From Nocardiopsis gilva YIM 90087 (GTDB lineage: Bacteria; Actinomycetota; Actinomycetes; Streptosporangiales; Streptosporangiaceae), in contig NZ_CP022753.1 of the NCBI RefSeq assembly GCF_002263495.1, positions 682,001 through 746,000 of the forward strand: a stretch of DNA of 64,000 nucleotides. The letters run 5' to 3'. The translations under genes and the position numbers were made by a program. The notes under the pieces are model-generated. The model searched no databases and had not been told where the DNA came from. It saw only the letters and a program-made list of their open reading frames with translations. Shown one piece after another: positions 7,925 through 16,288 of the stretch (positions are counted from its first letter, which is position 1; the number at the start of each line of letters is the position of its first letter).

Positions 7925-8374
7925 GTGACCAAGGTGCTGCTGTCCCTGCACGTACTCGCCGCGATCCTGGCGGTCGGACCGATCGCCGTGGCCGCCTCGC
8001 TCTTCCCCCGCTACGCCCGGCAGGCCGCGGCCGTGAGCGGAGGCCGGCCCGCCGCGGTCGCCGCCGTCCTGCACCGGGTCTGCCGGGTCTACACCGTGGT
8101 CGGCATCGCGGTCCCGGTCCTCGGGTTCGCCACGGCCGCTCAGATGGGCGTACTGGCCGACGCCTGGGTGATCGCCTCGGTGGTGCTGACCGGCGCCGCC
8201 GCCGTGCTCCTCGGCGCGGCCGTTCTGCCCGCGCAGGGGCGGATGCTCGCGGCGGACGGCGCCGAGGCGCGGTCGGCCGCCCGGCTCGCCATGCTCACCG
8301 GGGTCTTCAACCTGCTCTGGGCGGTCGTGGTGGTGCTGATGATCGTCCGCCCCGGCTCGACCACGGGGGCGTGA
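7925..8374 (+). CDS. DUF2269-like integral membrane protein
   Basis: This 149-residue hydrophobic protein has four membrane segments, at about 4-24, 58-77, 82-102 and 120-140. The opening MTKVLLSLHVLAAILAVGPIAVAASLFPRY resembles DUF2269, in which a histidine in the first helix is conserved. No catalytic motif is seen. The GTG start lies behind GGAGGAGC. Its stop overlaps the ATG of the next gene in ATGA form. It is the first gene downstream of the PadR operator on this side, so repression by PadR is likely. Confidence 0.7.
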   Translation: MTKVLLSLHVLAAILAVGPIAVAASLFPRYARQAAAVSGGRPAAVAAVLHRVCRVYTVVGIAVPVLGFATAAQMGVLADAWVIASVVLTGAAAVLLGAAVLPAQGRMLAADGAEARSAARLAMLTGVFNLLWAVVVVLMIVRPGSTTGA

Positions 8375-8688
8375 TGGTGCGGGCGCTGCGCATCGCGGCC
8401 ATGGTCGAGGCCGCCTCTCTGACGGTCCTGCTGGCCAACCTCGCCACGGTCCACGCGCCGGCGGTCTCCTCGCTGGCCGGGCCCGTCCACGGCACGGCCT
8501 ACCTCGCCGTCATCGCGGCCGTCTGGCTTGCCCCGACCGGGGCCGCCTCGGGGCCCCGATGGCGCGCCGCCGTCCCGGGAATCGGCGGCCTCATCGCACT
8601 GCGGCGCCTGGACCGCCGCGGCGCCGACCCTTCCACCTCTCCAACCGACAACCCGCAGAAAGGCACAGCCGATGGACACCCTCTATGA
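8374..8688 (+). CDS. Small membrane protein, DUF3817-like
   Basis: A 104-residue protein that starts at ATG 8374 inside the previous stop (TGATG overlap). It has hydrophobic segments at about 4-22 and 35-53 and the pattern LRIAAMVEAASLTVLLANL followed by PVHGTAYLAV, where the HG pair recalls DUF3817. The C-terminal 30 residues are hydrophilic. The last 17 bp overlap the HD-domain gene. The function is unknown. It appears to be a translationally coupled member of the PadR-controlled operon. Confidence 0.65.
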   Translation: MVRALRIAAMVEAASLTVLLANLATVHAPAVSSLAGPVHGTAYLAVIAAVWLAPTGAASGPRWRAAVPGIGGLIALRRLDRRGADPSTSPTDNPQKGTADGHPL

Positions 8689-9349
8689 CGGCCTGGACTT
8701 CCCGCGCACCGAGACGGCGCTGAAGGCGCTGCGCTTCGCCAAGCGCGTCGAGCACGCGGCGGCCTTCAACCACAGCATGCGCACCTACTTGTACGGCCGC
8801 TTCGTCGGTGAGCGGGAGGGCCTGCTGCCGGGCCGCGACTACGACGACGAGCTGCTCTTCCTCGGATGCGTCCTGCACGACGTGGGCCTGAGCGCCGAGG
8901 GCGACGGCGACCAGCGCTTCGACATCGACGGCGCCGACCTCGCGGCGCGCTTCCTGACCGAACAGGGGCTTCCGGAGGACAGGGTCGAGGTCGTCTGGGA
9001 CGCGATCGCGCTCCACCTGTGCTTCGACGTCGCCCGGCGCAAGCGCCCCGAGATCGCGCTGGTGACCACCGGCGCCGGGTATGACCTTGGCGTCGACGCT
9101 CGCCACCCCCTGCCCGACGGCTACGCCGACCGGGTCCACGCGGTGCTTCCCCGGCTGCACGCCGCCGCGGTGCTGCACGACGAGATCATCGAGCAGGGGC
9201 TCGCCAAGCCGGGGAAGGCGCCCATGTTCAGCCTCCCGGGCGAACTCGTCCGCCAGCACACCGGGAAGGCCTGGCCCACCTGGGAGCAGCTGGCCCGGCA
9301 GGACGCCGGGTGGGGCGACTACGACGGCTACGCAGGGTCGGTGCGGTAG
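8672..9349 (+). CDS. HD domain-containing protein
   Basis: The 225-residue protein carries an HD metal-dependent phosphohydrolase fold. FNHSMRTYLYG supplies the first histidine, CVLHDVGL supplies the HD pair, and AIALHLCFD supplies a further ligand. Relatives include uncharacterised cyanamide-hydratase-like and nucleotide-acting enzymes. The start ATG 8672 lies behind AAAGGC and overlaps the previous gene by 17 bp, so it belongs to the same operon under the PadR dyad. The substrate is unknown. A 263-bp gap without visible features follows. Confidence 0.8.
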   Translation: MDTLYDGLDFPRTETALKALRFAKRVEHAAAFNHSMRTYLYGRFVGEREGLLPGRDYDDELLFLGCVLHDVGLSAEGDGDQRFDIDGADLAARFLTEQGLPEDRVEVVWDAIALHLCFDVARRKRPEIALVTTGAGYDLGVDARHPLPDGYADRVHAVLPRLHAAAVLHDEIIEQGLAKPGKAPMFSLPGELVRQHTGKAWPTWEQLARQDAGWGDYDGYAGSVR

Positions 9350-9612
9350 CCCTCGCGTCGGTGGCCGCCCCTCGCCGCTCCCCGGGAGAGTGGCCGTGTG
9401 TCGGCTGCGGGCGCCAGACGAGCGGGGGAGCGGTGACGTCGGCCCGCAAGCGCGGGTGATCGGTGTGTCGGCCTCATCGGGAGGGACTGTCACCGGCTCG
9501 TCATGGAACGCGAAACGCCCTGTCAAAGCAGGTGTCCATGCTGGTGGGGTGGCCGTCATCCGGTCGTAGGCTGATGCGCGATTCCCAAGGTCCAGGAGAG
9601 TGCCGCGCCGTC

Positions 9613-10341
9613 ATGACACGTGTTCTGCTGATCGAAGACGACACCGCCGTGCAGAAGGGGGTGACGCTCGCGCTGCGCCGACGCGGTCATGAGATCGAGG
9701 TGGCCGGCAGCGGGGAGGCCGGGCTGCCCGCACTCCAGCGGTTCGAACCCGAGCTCGTCCTGCTGGACCTGATGCTGCCGGGCATGAGCGGGCTGGAGGT
9801 CTGCCGCCGTATCCGGGAGGAGCGGCAGGTGCCGATCATCATTCTCTCCGCCCGCGGCGATGACATCGACATGGTGGTCGGCCTGGAGGCCGGTGCCGAT
9901 GACTACGTCGTGAAACCGGCCAGCGGGGAGGTGCTGGAGGCGCGCATGCGCGCCGTCTTGCGGCGCGTGGTCCCGCAGCGGGCGACGGCGGAGGGGGATG
10001 TGGACGCGGGCGCCGTGTCGGCGCCGCAGGTGGAGACACAGGTGGAGACACACGGCGCGCTGGCCATTGATCGGGCGGGGCTGCTGGTCTCCAAGGCGGG
10101 CGCGGAGGTCGTGCTCGCGCCGTCCGAGCTCAAGTTGCTGCTGTTCCTGTCCGCCGCGCCCGGCCAGGTCTTCAGCCGTCAGCAGCTCCTCGAACAGGTC
10201 TGGGAGCACAGCTTCTACGGCGACGCGCGCCTGGTCGACGCGTGCGTCATGCGGTTGCGGGCCAAGATCGAGGATGATCCGCGCTCGCCCAGCTACGTGC
10301 AGACCGTTCGGGGTTTCGGCTACCGGTTCGGGCCGCTGTGA
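9613..10341 (+). CDS. OmpR/PhoB family response regulator
   Basis: The 242-residue protein has a receiver domain (acidic pair ED at residues 8-10, phosphoacceptor Asp near 53 in LVLLDLMLPG, conserved Lys in VVKPAS) and a C-terminal winged helix (about 155-240). A linker of about 35 residues with the internal repeat QVETQVET lies between them. I start at ATG 9613, where MTRVLLIEDD begins the fold. The stop overlaps the GTG of the kinase gene by 4 bp. Together with the kinase and the lipoprotein this is a three-gene signalling operon. The signal and targets are unknown. Confidence 0.93.
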   Translation: MTRVLLIEDDTAVQKGVTLALRRRGHEIEVAGSGEAGLPALQRFEPELVLLDLMLPGMSGLEVCRRIREERQVPIIILSARGDDIDMVVGLEAGADDYVVKPASGEVLEARMRAVLRRVVPQRATAEGDVDAGAVSAPQVETQVETHGALAIDRAGLLVSKAGAEVVLAPSELKLLLFLSAAPGQVFSRQQLLEQVWEHSFYGDARLVDACVMRLRAKIEDDPRSPSYVQTVRGFGYRFGPL

Positions 10342-11894
10342 CCGCGATCCCGCGTCCGCCGCGGCGCCTGGCCGGGTGGGTAGCGCAGCGCTGGGGGCTG
10401 CGACCGCGGTTGGTCGTGGGGTTTCTCGTCGTCGCCGTCCTCAGTGCCCTGCTCACCGCCACCGTCACCTTCCGCCAGGCGCGCGGCGCGATCCTGGAGC
10501 GCTCGCAGGAAGCCGCCGTCAACGACCTGCGCACGCAGGTCGACTCTCTGGGTCCCGACCTCGTCGTCCCGCCGCAGGAGGAGGACCTGCGCGACTTCGC
10601 GCTGCGGCTGGAACAGGCCGGAGGCTCGCACCCCTGGCGCGTCTCCGTTTCGTATGCGGACGGGCCGATCATCCCCGGTCCCCCGAAGGGAGAGCAAGGC
10701 AGCGCCCTCGCCTCGCTGCGCGCGGCCGTCGGCGACCGGCGCTCAACCGTCTACCAGCGGGTGGACCGCGACGGCGACCCTCGGCTCGTCATCGCGATGC
10801 CGGTGGACTTCGCCGATGGCGGCACGCCCTCCGGCGTCGTGGTCTACGCCGACATGTCGCTGAGCGACGAGCGCGACGATATCGCCGCGCTGGTCACCGC
10901 CGCTCAGGTCGGCGCGGTGCCCGCGCTCGTGCTCGCCCTCGTCCCGGCGCTCATCGCCGCCCGCCGGGTGCTGCTCCCCGTGCGACGGCTCCAAGAGGCC
11001 GCCGAGCGGATCACCTCCGGCGAACTCGACACCCGCCTTCCCGTCTCGGGCAGCGACGAACTCGCCGACCTCACCCGCACCTTCAACACCATGGCCGCCG
11101 CCCTGGAGTCGAGCGACACCGAACTGCGCCGAATGGAGGCCAACGCCCGACGCTTCGCCGCCGATGTCTCACACGAGCTGCGCACCCCGCTCTCCGCGAT
11201 GACCGCGGTCACCGGAGTCCTGGATGAGGAGGTCGAGCGACTCGACCCCGACACCGCCGACGCGGTCCAGCTCATCAGCCAGGAGACCGCCAAACTGGCC
11301 CGCATGGTCGAGGACCTCATGGAGATCTCCCGCTTCGACGCCGGAGCGGCCGCCCTCCAGCTCGACGAGGTCGATGTCGCCACGGCTGTCCGCAAGACGC
11401 TGCGGCTCAGAGGGTGGGACGACCAGGTCGAGGCGGAGCTGCCCGAGGGACTGCGGGCGCGCCTGGACCCCCGCCGTATCGACGTCGTCCTGGCCAACCT
11501 GATCAGCAACGCGCTGCGGCACGGCGGCGCTCCGGTCCGGCTGCGCGCCTGGGCTGAGGGGGGACGGCTGCTCATCGACGTCGCGGACGACGGTCCCGGC
11601 ATCGACCCCGAAGCCCTCCCGCACGTCTTCGACCGCTTCTACAAGGCCGACGCCGCACGCGCCCGCTCCGAGGGCAGCGGCCTGGGACTGGCCATCGCGA
11701 TGGAGAACACGCGGTTGCACCACGGCACGCTGACCGCCGCTAACGCGCCTGAAGGCGGGGCCGTGTTCACCGTCTCCCTCCCGGTCGATCCCGACGAGGG
11801 TGGCGGTAGGGAGGGCGCGCCGGACGGTGCCGGTCGCCGCGACGGTTCCGATGGTCCCGCGGATCCCGGCGGTATGTCCGGGGGGCCGATGTGA
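10338..11894 (+). CDS. Two-component sensor histidine kinase
   Basis: The 518-residue kinase has a first membrane helix at about 24-44, an extracytoplasmic sensor region to about 190, and a second helix at about 192-214. It continues with a HAMP linker, a HisKA domain with the phosphoacceptor in DVSHELRTPLSAM (His near 278), and a HATPase domain with N (NLISNALRHGG), G1 (DVADDGPGI) and G2 (GSGLGLAIA) boxes. The C-terminal 40 residues are Gly/Asp-rich and may be disordered. It starts with GTG inside the regulator's stop and its own stop overlaps the lipoprotein GTG. Translation of all three genes is therefore coupled. Confidence 0.93.
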   Translation: MTAIPRPPRRLAGWVAQRWGLRPRLVVGFLVVAVLSALLTATVTFRQARGAILERSQEAAVNDLRTQVDSLGPDLVVPPQEEDLRDFALRLEQAGGSHPWRVSVSYADGPIIPGPPKGEQGSALASLRAAVGDRRSTVYQRVDRDGDPRLVIAMPVDFADGGTPSGVVVYADMSLSDERDDIAALVTAAQVGAVPALVLALVPALIAARRVLLPVRRLQEAAERITSGELDTRLPVSGSDELADLTRTFNTMAAALESSDTELRRMEANARRFAADVSHELRTPLSAMTAVTGVLDEEVERLDPDTADAVQLISQETAKLARMVEDLMEISRFDAGAAALQLDEVDVATAVRKTLRLRGWDDQVEAELPEGLRARLDPRRIDVVLANLISNALRHGGAPVRLRAWAEGGRLLIDVADDGPGIDPEALPHVFDRFYKADAARARSEGSGLGLAIAMENTRLHHGTLTAANAPEGGAVFTVSLPVDPDEGGGREGAPDGAGRRDGSDGPADPGGMSGGPM

Positions 11895-12445
11895 TCCGAC
11901 CGACCCGTCCGCGCGGTCGCGCCGCGACCGCGCTCGCGCTCGCGCTCCTCGCGCTCGCAGGATGCGGTATCCCACCGACCGACCCCGGCGTGGCCGGTGG
12001 CCCCGCGCGGGGCATCCAGCGGCCGGGCGCGGACAGCCACACCGCCCGCCTCATCTTCGTCGGTTCGTCGGGTCCCCAGGCGGTCGCACGACCAGTCGAG
12101 GGCCCGGTCGATGCGCGGGAGGCCATGGACCTGCTCCTGGACGGCCCCTCCGCCGCCGAGCGGGAACGCGGGCTGTTCACCGAGGTGCCGCCCATGAGCG
12201 GTGGCGTTCGCGTCACCGCCACTGAGGGAGCGGTCGACGTCTACATCCCGATGAAGGCGTCCGCGCTGCCGGTGGCGGCGGTCAGCCAGCTCGTCTGCAC
12301 CGCCGCCAACGCCGACATCCCCGGGGACCGCCCGCCTGCGGAGGTCGACGTCCGCATCTTCGAAGAGAAGCGGTACCCCTGGCAGCTGCGCTGTGGCGAC
12401 TCCGGCAACGCCTATCCCACCGGCGGCTCCGACGGGCCCGACTGA
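11891..12445 (+). CDS. GerMN-like lipoprotein linked to a two-component system
   Basis: The 184-residue protein has an Arg-rich N-terminus, a hydrophobic stretch and the lipobox LALAGC, so it should be anchored outside the membrane at that Cys. The rest (MDLLLDGPSAAERERGLFTEVPP, then VDVYIPMKASALPVAAVSQLVCTAA) resembles a GerMN domain, which binds other proteins in sporulation and cell-envelope systems. Lipoproteins next to kinases, such as LpqB with MtrAB or CseA with CseBC, tune the kinase. A similar role is inferred here from the 4-bp overlap with the kinase gene. It is much shorter than LpqB. Confidence 0.75.
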   Translation: MIRPTRPRGRAATALALALLALAGCGIPPTDPGVAGGPARGIQRPGADSHTARLIFVGSSGPQAVARPVEGPVDAREAMDLLLDGPSAAERERGLFTEVPPMSGGVRVTATEGAVDVYIPMKASALPVAAVSQLVCTAANADIPGDRPPAEVDVRIFEEKRYPWQLRCGDSGNAYPTGGSDGPD

Positions 12446-12600
12446 CCCGGGCGGCCCCACCGGCGGCTGGAGGGCCTCAGATGGTTGATGGGAGATCTTC
12501 GGCCTGGCCGGGTGGCGGCAGGCGAGCAGCGGACGCATGAGCGGGACGGCGCGCCCGCGGGCCTCCGGCGGCGCGTTTACGGCGCCACACCACCGCTCCC

Positions 12601-12668
12601 TTCGTTGATCTCGGCGACGTGCACCTAATACTCGTTGGTATTAGGTGCACGTCGCCGAGATCAACGAA
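12601..12668. repeat. 31-bp perfect inverted repeat with a 6-base loop
   Basis: The left arm at 12601-12631 (begins TTCGTTGATCTCGG, ends CACCTAATAC) is matched without error by the right arm at 12638-12668. The loop is TCGTTG. Short pairing resumes outside the arms (CTCCC with GGGAG). There is no T-run, so it is not a classical terminator. It sits in a 420-bp gap between the lipoprotein gene and the DUF418 gene. It could be a palindromic mobile or REP-like element, or a protein-binding site. The rest of the gap shows no gene. Confidence 0.9.
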
Positions 12669-12865
12669 CGGGGAGGCGGGAAACCTGCCCGGGCTGGGCG
12701 GGGCCACTCCAGCCGACTCCCATCACCGATCTCAGCAGACGGGCTGTCACACAACGCTCATCCGCCGCGCACACAGCGGCGACGGTGGTACGGCGGACCC
12801 ATCACACCGGCTCCTTAACGTCGGCCGCGCACACATCACGCGAGGCAGAAATTTTGAGGAGTCCG

Positions 12866-14176
12866 ATGACTGACACGCCCGCAGCGGAGCGGATACCAGC
12901 CCCCGGTCCCGCCCAGCGCCACCGCCCGACCCCCGGCGGCCGCCGCGCCGCGCTCGGCCGCCTTCTGGGCGTCGACGCGGTGCGCGCGCTGGCGATCTTC
13001 GGCATGGTCTGGATGCACTTCGTCCCCACCGGGTGGCTGGAACCCACCCCCTTGGGCCAGGACTGGCCGACCATCCTGCAGTGGCTGAACCAGTTCACCG
13101 ACACTCGGGCGCGGAGCCTGTTCTTCCTGCTGGCCGGGGTGTCGGTGGCGCTGATGACGGGCGGAGCGGCCCCGCTGGCGGGCCGGGAGATGCGCGCCGC
13201 GCGCATGCGCATCGCCGTGCGCGCCGCCGTGCTCTTCCTCCTGGGCCTCTGCCTCGCGGAGATGTCGGGAGCTGCGAACATCATCACCGCGTACACCGGT
13301 TGGCTGCTGTTCCTGCTGCCGTGGACGGCGCTGCGCACGCGCACGCTGTTCGGCGCGGCCGGGGTGTTCGCCGTGGCGTCCCCGGTCTTCAAGATCGCGT
13401 CGATGAACTGGGGTCAGGACTGGGGGTTCATGCCCGCGTTCGGCCCGGGAGCGCCCCAGCCGGCCGAGGGCCTGTCCCTCCTGCTCGCCCCCGGCGACTG
13501 GCTGACCGTCTTCCAGAACTACGTCTTTGGCGCCGACACCATCTACGCGCTGCCGCTGCTGCTCGCGGGTCTGGCCATCGGCCGACTCGACCTGCGTGAC
13601 CACGCCGTCCGGGTGCGCATGGCGGTGACCGGCCTCGGCCTCGCCGCCGGTGCGTGGGCGGTCTCCTGGATCCTGCTGGCACCGCTCGGGCTCGGCGCCG
13701 CGATCGACCGCTACCAGGAGGCCATGGCCGTTCCGCCCCCGCCCGCCGCGGACGGTGCATTGCAGATGCCGCTGGTGCCGTGGGCTGAGCTCGTCGCGCT
13801 TTCCTGGCCCGGCCCGGGAATCCCGCAGTTCAGCGTGGTGGAGATCGCGTGGATGGTGGGCGTCGCTCTCGCGCTGCTCGGCGGGCTGCTGATCCTCATG
13901 GACCGTGCCGTGTGGCGCAGGGCGCTGTGGCCGCTGGCGGCCGCCGGGAGTATGGCGCTGACCTGGTACTTCGTGCAGGATGTCATCGGTCACCGGCTGA
14001 TGAGCGCCGGCGCGGCCGGTGGCGGCCACGACCCGCAGTCGATGGTGCCGTATGTCCTGTTCGTCGTGGCGGTACTCGCCCTGTCGGCGGCCTGGCGGTA
14101 CTTCTTCCGCCGCGGCCCGCTGGAGGCCCTGGTGCACCGGGCGATCACGTGGGCGGTCCCGCGCCGGGCGCACTGA
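12866..14176 (+). CDS. DUF418 / YeiB-like multi-pass membrane protein
   Basis: The 436-residue protein has about nine to ten membrane helices. It opens, after a proline-rich tail, with LLGVDAVRALAIFGMVWMH, the start motif of the acyltransferase-3-related YeiB/DUF418 group. It closes with WRYFFRRGPLEALVHRAITW, the GPLE signature of the DUF418 C-terminal domain. Members are thought to modify or move cell-surface molecules, but no reaction is proven for this one. ATG 12866 is chosen because GAGGAGTCCG precedes it. Upstream in-frame sequence runs through the inverted repeat and is not convincing as protein. Confidence 0.8.
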   Translation: MTDTPAAERIPAPGPAQRHRPTPGGRRAALGRLLGVDAVRALAIFGMVWMHFVPTGWLEPTPLGQDWPTILQWLNQFTDTRARSLFFLLAGVSVALMTGGAAPLAGREMRAARMRIAVRAAVLFLLGLCLAEMSGAANIITAYTGWLLFLLPWTALRTRTLFGAAGVFAVASPVFKIASMNWGQDWGFMPAFGPGAPQPAEGLSLLLAPGDWLTVFQNYVFGADTIYALPLLLAGLAIGRLDLRDHAVRVRMAVTGLGLAAGAWAVSWILLAPLGLGAAIDRYQEAMAVPPPPAADGALQMPLVPWAELVALSWPGPGIPQFSVVEIAWMVGVALALLGGLLILMDRAVWRRALWPLAAAGSMALTWYFVQDVIGHRLMSAGAAGGGHDPQSMVPYVLFVVAVLALSAAWRYFFRRGPLEALVHRAITWAVPRRAH

Positions 14177-14208
14177 CCGCTCCCGTGGTCCGCGCTGATC
14201 CGTCCCTG

Positions 14209-14250
14209 GCCCCCGCGCGCTACACCGGCGAACCGCCACGCGCGCGGGGC
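14209..14250. terminator. GC-rich convergent terminator hairpin
   Basis: CCCCGCGCGC at 14211-14220 pairs with GCGCGCGGGG at 14240-14249, and a further G-C pair closes the stem, around a 19-base loop. It lies between the convergent DUF418 and DUF5988 genes. There is no T-run. Confidence 0.5.
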
Positions 14251-14262
14251 GCCGTCAGGGCT

Positions 14263-14472
14263 CTACGCGTCGGGCGTCTCGGTACGGGAGATCCATTCGT
14301 AGACCGGAAGCCTGCCTTCCGGGGTCTCCTCGTGCCGAGGCGTCACTTTGAAGTGCTCATACCCGCCTTTGAAGGGGATTCTGATCTCGATCCCCGGTGG
14401 AGTGATGGGCACGATGCGCGCGGGCAGATCTTCGGGCCCGCCCTCCAGGAAGGCTTTCACGCGACTGGTCAT
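14263..14472 (-). CDS. DUF5988-like small protein
   Basis: This 69-residue protein has KAFLEGGPEDLPARIV, then IEIRIPFKGGYEHFKVT and PVYEWISRTE. This order matches the small actinobacterial DUF5988 family, often found singly near regulators and biosynthetic clusters. No function is known. The ATG lies behind CAGGGGT. It lies 63 bp downstream of the Xre gene on the same strand and may be read with it. Confidence 0.65.
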   Translation of the reverse strand: MTSRVKAFLEGGPEDLPARIVPITPPGIEIRIPFKGGYEHFKVTPRHEETPEGRLPVYEWISRTETPDA

Positions 14473-14535
14473 ACCCCTGAGACTTCCACCTGGAGCCGCG
14501 ATTGACCAGCACCAACGCCGTTTCGGGTGTGGGGG

Positions 14536-14805
14536 TCACGAGGCCAGGCGGCGTTCCTCCAAGGGTGGGGTGAGGGCGTCGGCGGTGTGATCCAGCGACA
14601 GGCCCAGCGCACGGCAGAGCGCGACGACCGTGAAGAAGGCGGGCGTCGGGATGCGTCCCGACTCGATCTTGCGCAGCGTCTCGACGGAGATCCCCGCCTG
14701 GGCGGCGATCTGAACCATGCTGCGCTCGCCGCGCACTTCGCGGAGCAGGTGCCCCAGCCGCTCGCCGCGATCGCGCTCTTCGGGGGTCAGCGGAACTCGA
14801 ACCAT
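14536..14805 (-). CDS. Xre-type helix-turn-helix regulator
   Basis: The 89-residue protein is little more than a Cro/CI helix-turn-helix (LGHLLREVRGERSMVQIAAQAGISVETLRKIESGRIPTP, described by its order of helices rather than a known target). It is divergent from the methionine aminopeptidase gene with 62 bp between the starts. That short gap holds an AT-rich set of repeats and palindromes that is its likely operator. Self-control plus control of the aminopeptidase is inferred. No partner toxin is seen. Confidence 0.85.
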   Translation of the reverse strand: MVRVPLTPEERDRGERLGHLLREVRGERSMVQIAAQAGISVETLRKIESGRIPTPAFFTVVALCRALGLSLDHTADALTPPLEERRLAS

Positions 14806-14813
14806 GACCGTGA

Positions 14814-14841
14814 TACTAATACGGGATAGTAATACCGGTAT
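14814..14841. promoter_or_regulatory. Operator region between the Xre and aminopeptidase genes
   Basis: TACTA and TAGTA form a dyad with 8 bases between (14814-14831), and the perfect palindrome ATACCGGTAT follows at 14832-14841. The related direct repeats ATACTAATAC and ATAGTAATAC overlap both. The stretch is far more AT-rich than its surroundings and spans both divergent promoters. Confidence 0.65.
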
Positions 14842-14867
14842 AGTTATTCGAACCAGGAGGAGTTCGC

Positions 14868-15632
14868 ATGGTGGAGCTCAAGACGCCGTCCGAGATCGAG
14901 GCGATGCGCGAGGCCGGCCGAATCGTCGCCCAGGCCCTCGACGCCGTGCGCGAGCACGCCGCGCCCGGGGTGCCGATGGCTGAGCTGGACGCCCTGGCCC
15001 GCAGGGTCATCACCGACGCGGGCGCCGAGCCGCTGTTCCTCGGGTACCATCCCGACTGGGCGCCCACTCCGTTCCCTGGCACTATCTGTGCCAGCGTCAA
15101 CGACGCGGTCGTGCACGGCGTCCCCAACGGAGGACGGCTGAGAGACGGCGACGTGGTGAGCATCGACTGCGGAGCGCGCCTGCGCGGCTGGTGCGGCGAC
15201 GCGGCCATCACCTTCACCGTGGGACGGGGGGATCCGGCCGACACCGCCCTCATCGCGGAGACCGAGCGTGCGCTGAGCGCCGGGATCGAGGCGGCGCGGC
15301 CGGGCGCCACCCTGGGCGACGTCTCCGCGGCGATCGGGCACGTCACCCGGGACGCGGGATACGGAGCCGTCGCCGATCACGGGGGCCACGGGATCGGCCG
15401 CACCATGCACGAAGCACCATTCGTTTCCAACGACGGGCGCGGCGGCCGCGGCATGCGGTTGAGGCCGGGCCTGGTCCTGGCGCTGGAGCCGATGCTCACG
15501 CGAGGCAGCGGCGCCTACCGCACGGACGCTGACGGGTGGACCGTGCGCACCCTCGACGGCAGCCGCGCCGCGCACAGCGAGCACACGGTCGCCGTCACCG
15601 AGGACGGGCCGATGGTTCTCACCGTTCCGTGA
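14868..15632 (+). CDS. map: Type I methionine aminopeptidase
   Basis: The 254-residue enzyme removes initiator methionine from new proteins. All metal and catalytic residues are present in the expected order: His in DAVVHGVP (near 83), Asp in SIDCG, Asp in GDAAITF, His in GGHGIGRTMHE, Glu in ALEPML and Glu in HSEHTVAVTEDGP. There is no N-terminal SH3-binding or zinc extension. ATG 14868 is preceded by AGGAGGAG. Actinomycetes usually carry two or three map genes. This copy stands away from the ribosomal operon and beside a regulator, so it is probably the secondary, conditionally used one. Confidence 0.93.
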   Translation: MVELKTPSEIEAMREAGRIVAQALDAVREHAAPGVPMAELDALARRVITDAGAEPLFLGYHPDWAPTPFPGTICASVNDAVVHGVPNGGRLRDGDVVSIDCGARLRGWCGDAAITFTVGRGDPADTALIAETERALSAGIEAARPGATLGDVSAAIGHVTRDAGYGAVADHGGHGIGRTMHEAPFVSNDGRGGRGMRLRPGLVLALEPMLTRGSGAYRTDADGWTVRTLDGSRAAHSEHTVAVTEDGPMVLTVP

Positions 15633-15876
15633 CCCGGGGGTCCGGCGTGCGTCGGTCGACGCGCGGTGACGCCGCACGTGGTGCGTCGGGCCGAGCCCGC
15701 TGACCTGGACCCTGAGCCGGAACACCGGGTCGCGTCCGCTCCCGGCCGTTCGGGTCGATTACGCCGGGCGCAGAAGCCGGGGAATTCTCCTCTCGGCGGA
15801 TGGCCCGAGGCGGTGGGGCGGCATAGTGTCGGTGCCATCGACACCTGTGGTGGCATGGTCGGCGGTGGAGGGATCC

Positions 15877-16230
15877 ATGAGCGAACGCGCGTTGCATTCC
15901 GTCCCGGACGCTCGGGAGGAGGACGAGCCGCTGATGCGGGACCTCATCGGCGATCTCCTGCGGCGGGCGCGGCTGGAGCAGGGCCGCACTCTGCGCGAGG
16001 TCGCGGAGGAGGCCCAGGTGTCGCTGCCCTACCTGTCGGAGATCGAGCGCGGCCGCAAGGAGCCCTCCTCCGAGGTGCTGGCCGCGGTCTACCGAGCGCT
16101 GGGGCTGCAGCTCATCGACCTGGTGGGCGACCTGCACACGCAGCTCATGCCGCGGCCCGAAACCATCCGGCCGATCTCCGCGCCCTCTATTTCTGGACCC
16201 GGCCCGCAGGCCATGCTGCTGGCCGCCTGA
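15877..16230 (+). CDS. popR: PopR/ClgR-like transcriptional activator of clpP genes
   Basis: This 117-residue Xre-type protein has the helix-turn-helix GRTLREVAEEAQVSLPYLSEIERGRKEPSSEVL, the pattern of the ClgR/PopR group. It ends in LLAA. In Streptomyces lividans the last two alanines of PopR mark it for degradation by ClpP1/P2, so that loss of that protease raises PopR and switches on clpP3-clpP4. The same arrangement is seen here: the convergent clpP pair lies next to it and two PopR-type boxes stand in its promoter. I choose ATG 15877, behind GGTGGAGGG, over the upstream ATG at 15826. TAGTGT near 15825 is a possible -10. Confidence 0.82.
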   Translation: MSERALHSVPDAREEDEPLMRDLIGDLLRRARLEQGRTLREVAEEAQVSLPYLSEIERGRKEPSSEVLAAVYRALGLQLIDLVGDLHTQLMPRPETIRPISAPSISGPGPQAMLLAA

Positions 16231-16288
16231 TCACGGCCGGTGGCGGCCTCGCGCCGCCCCCGGCCCCGGCCGGCCCTCTTCTCTTCGC

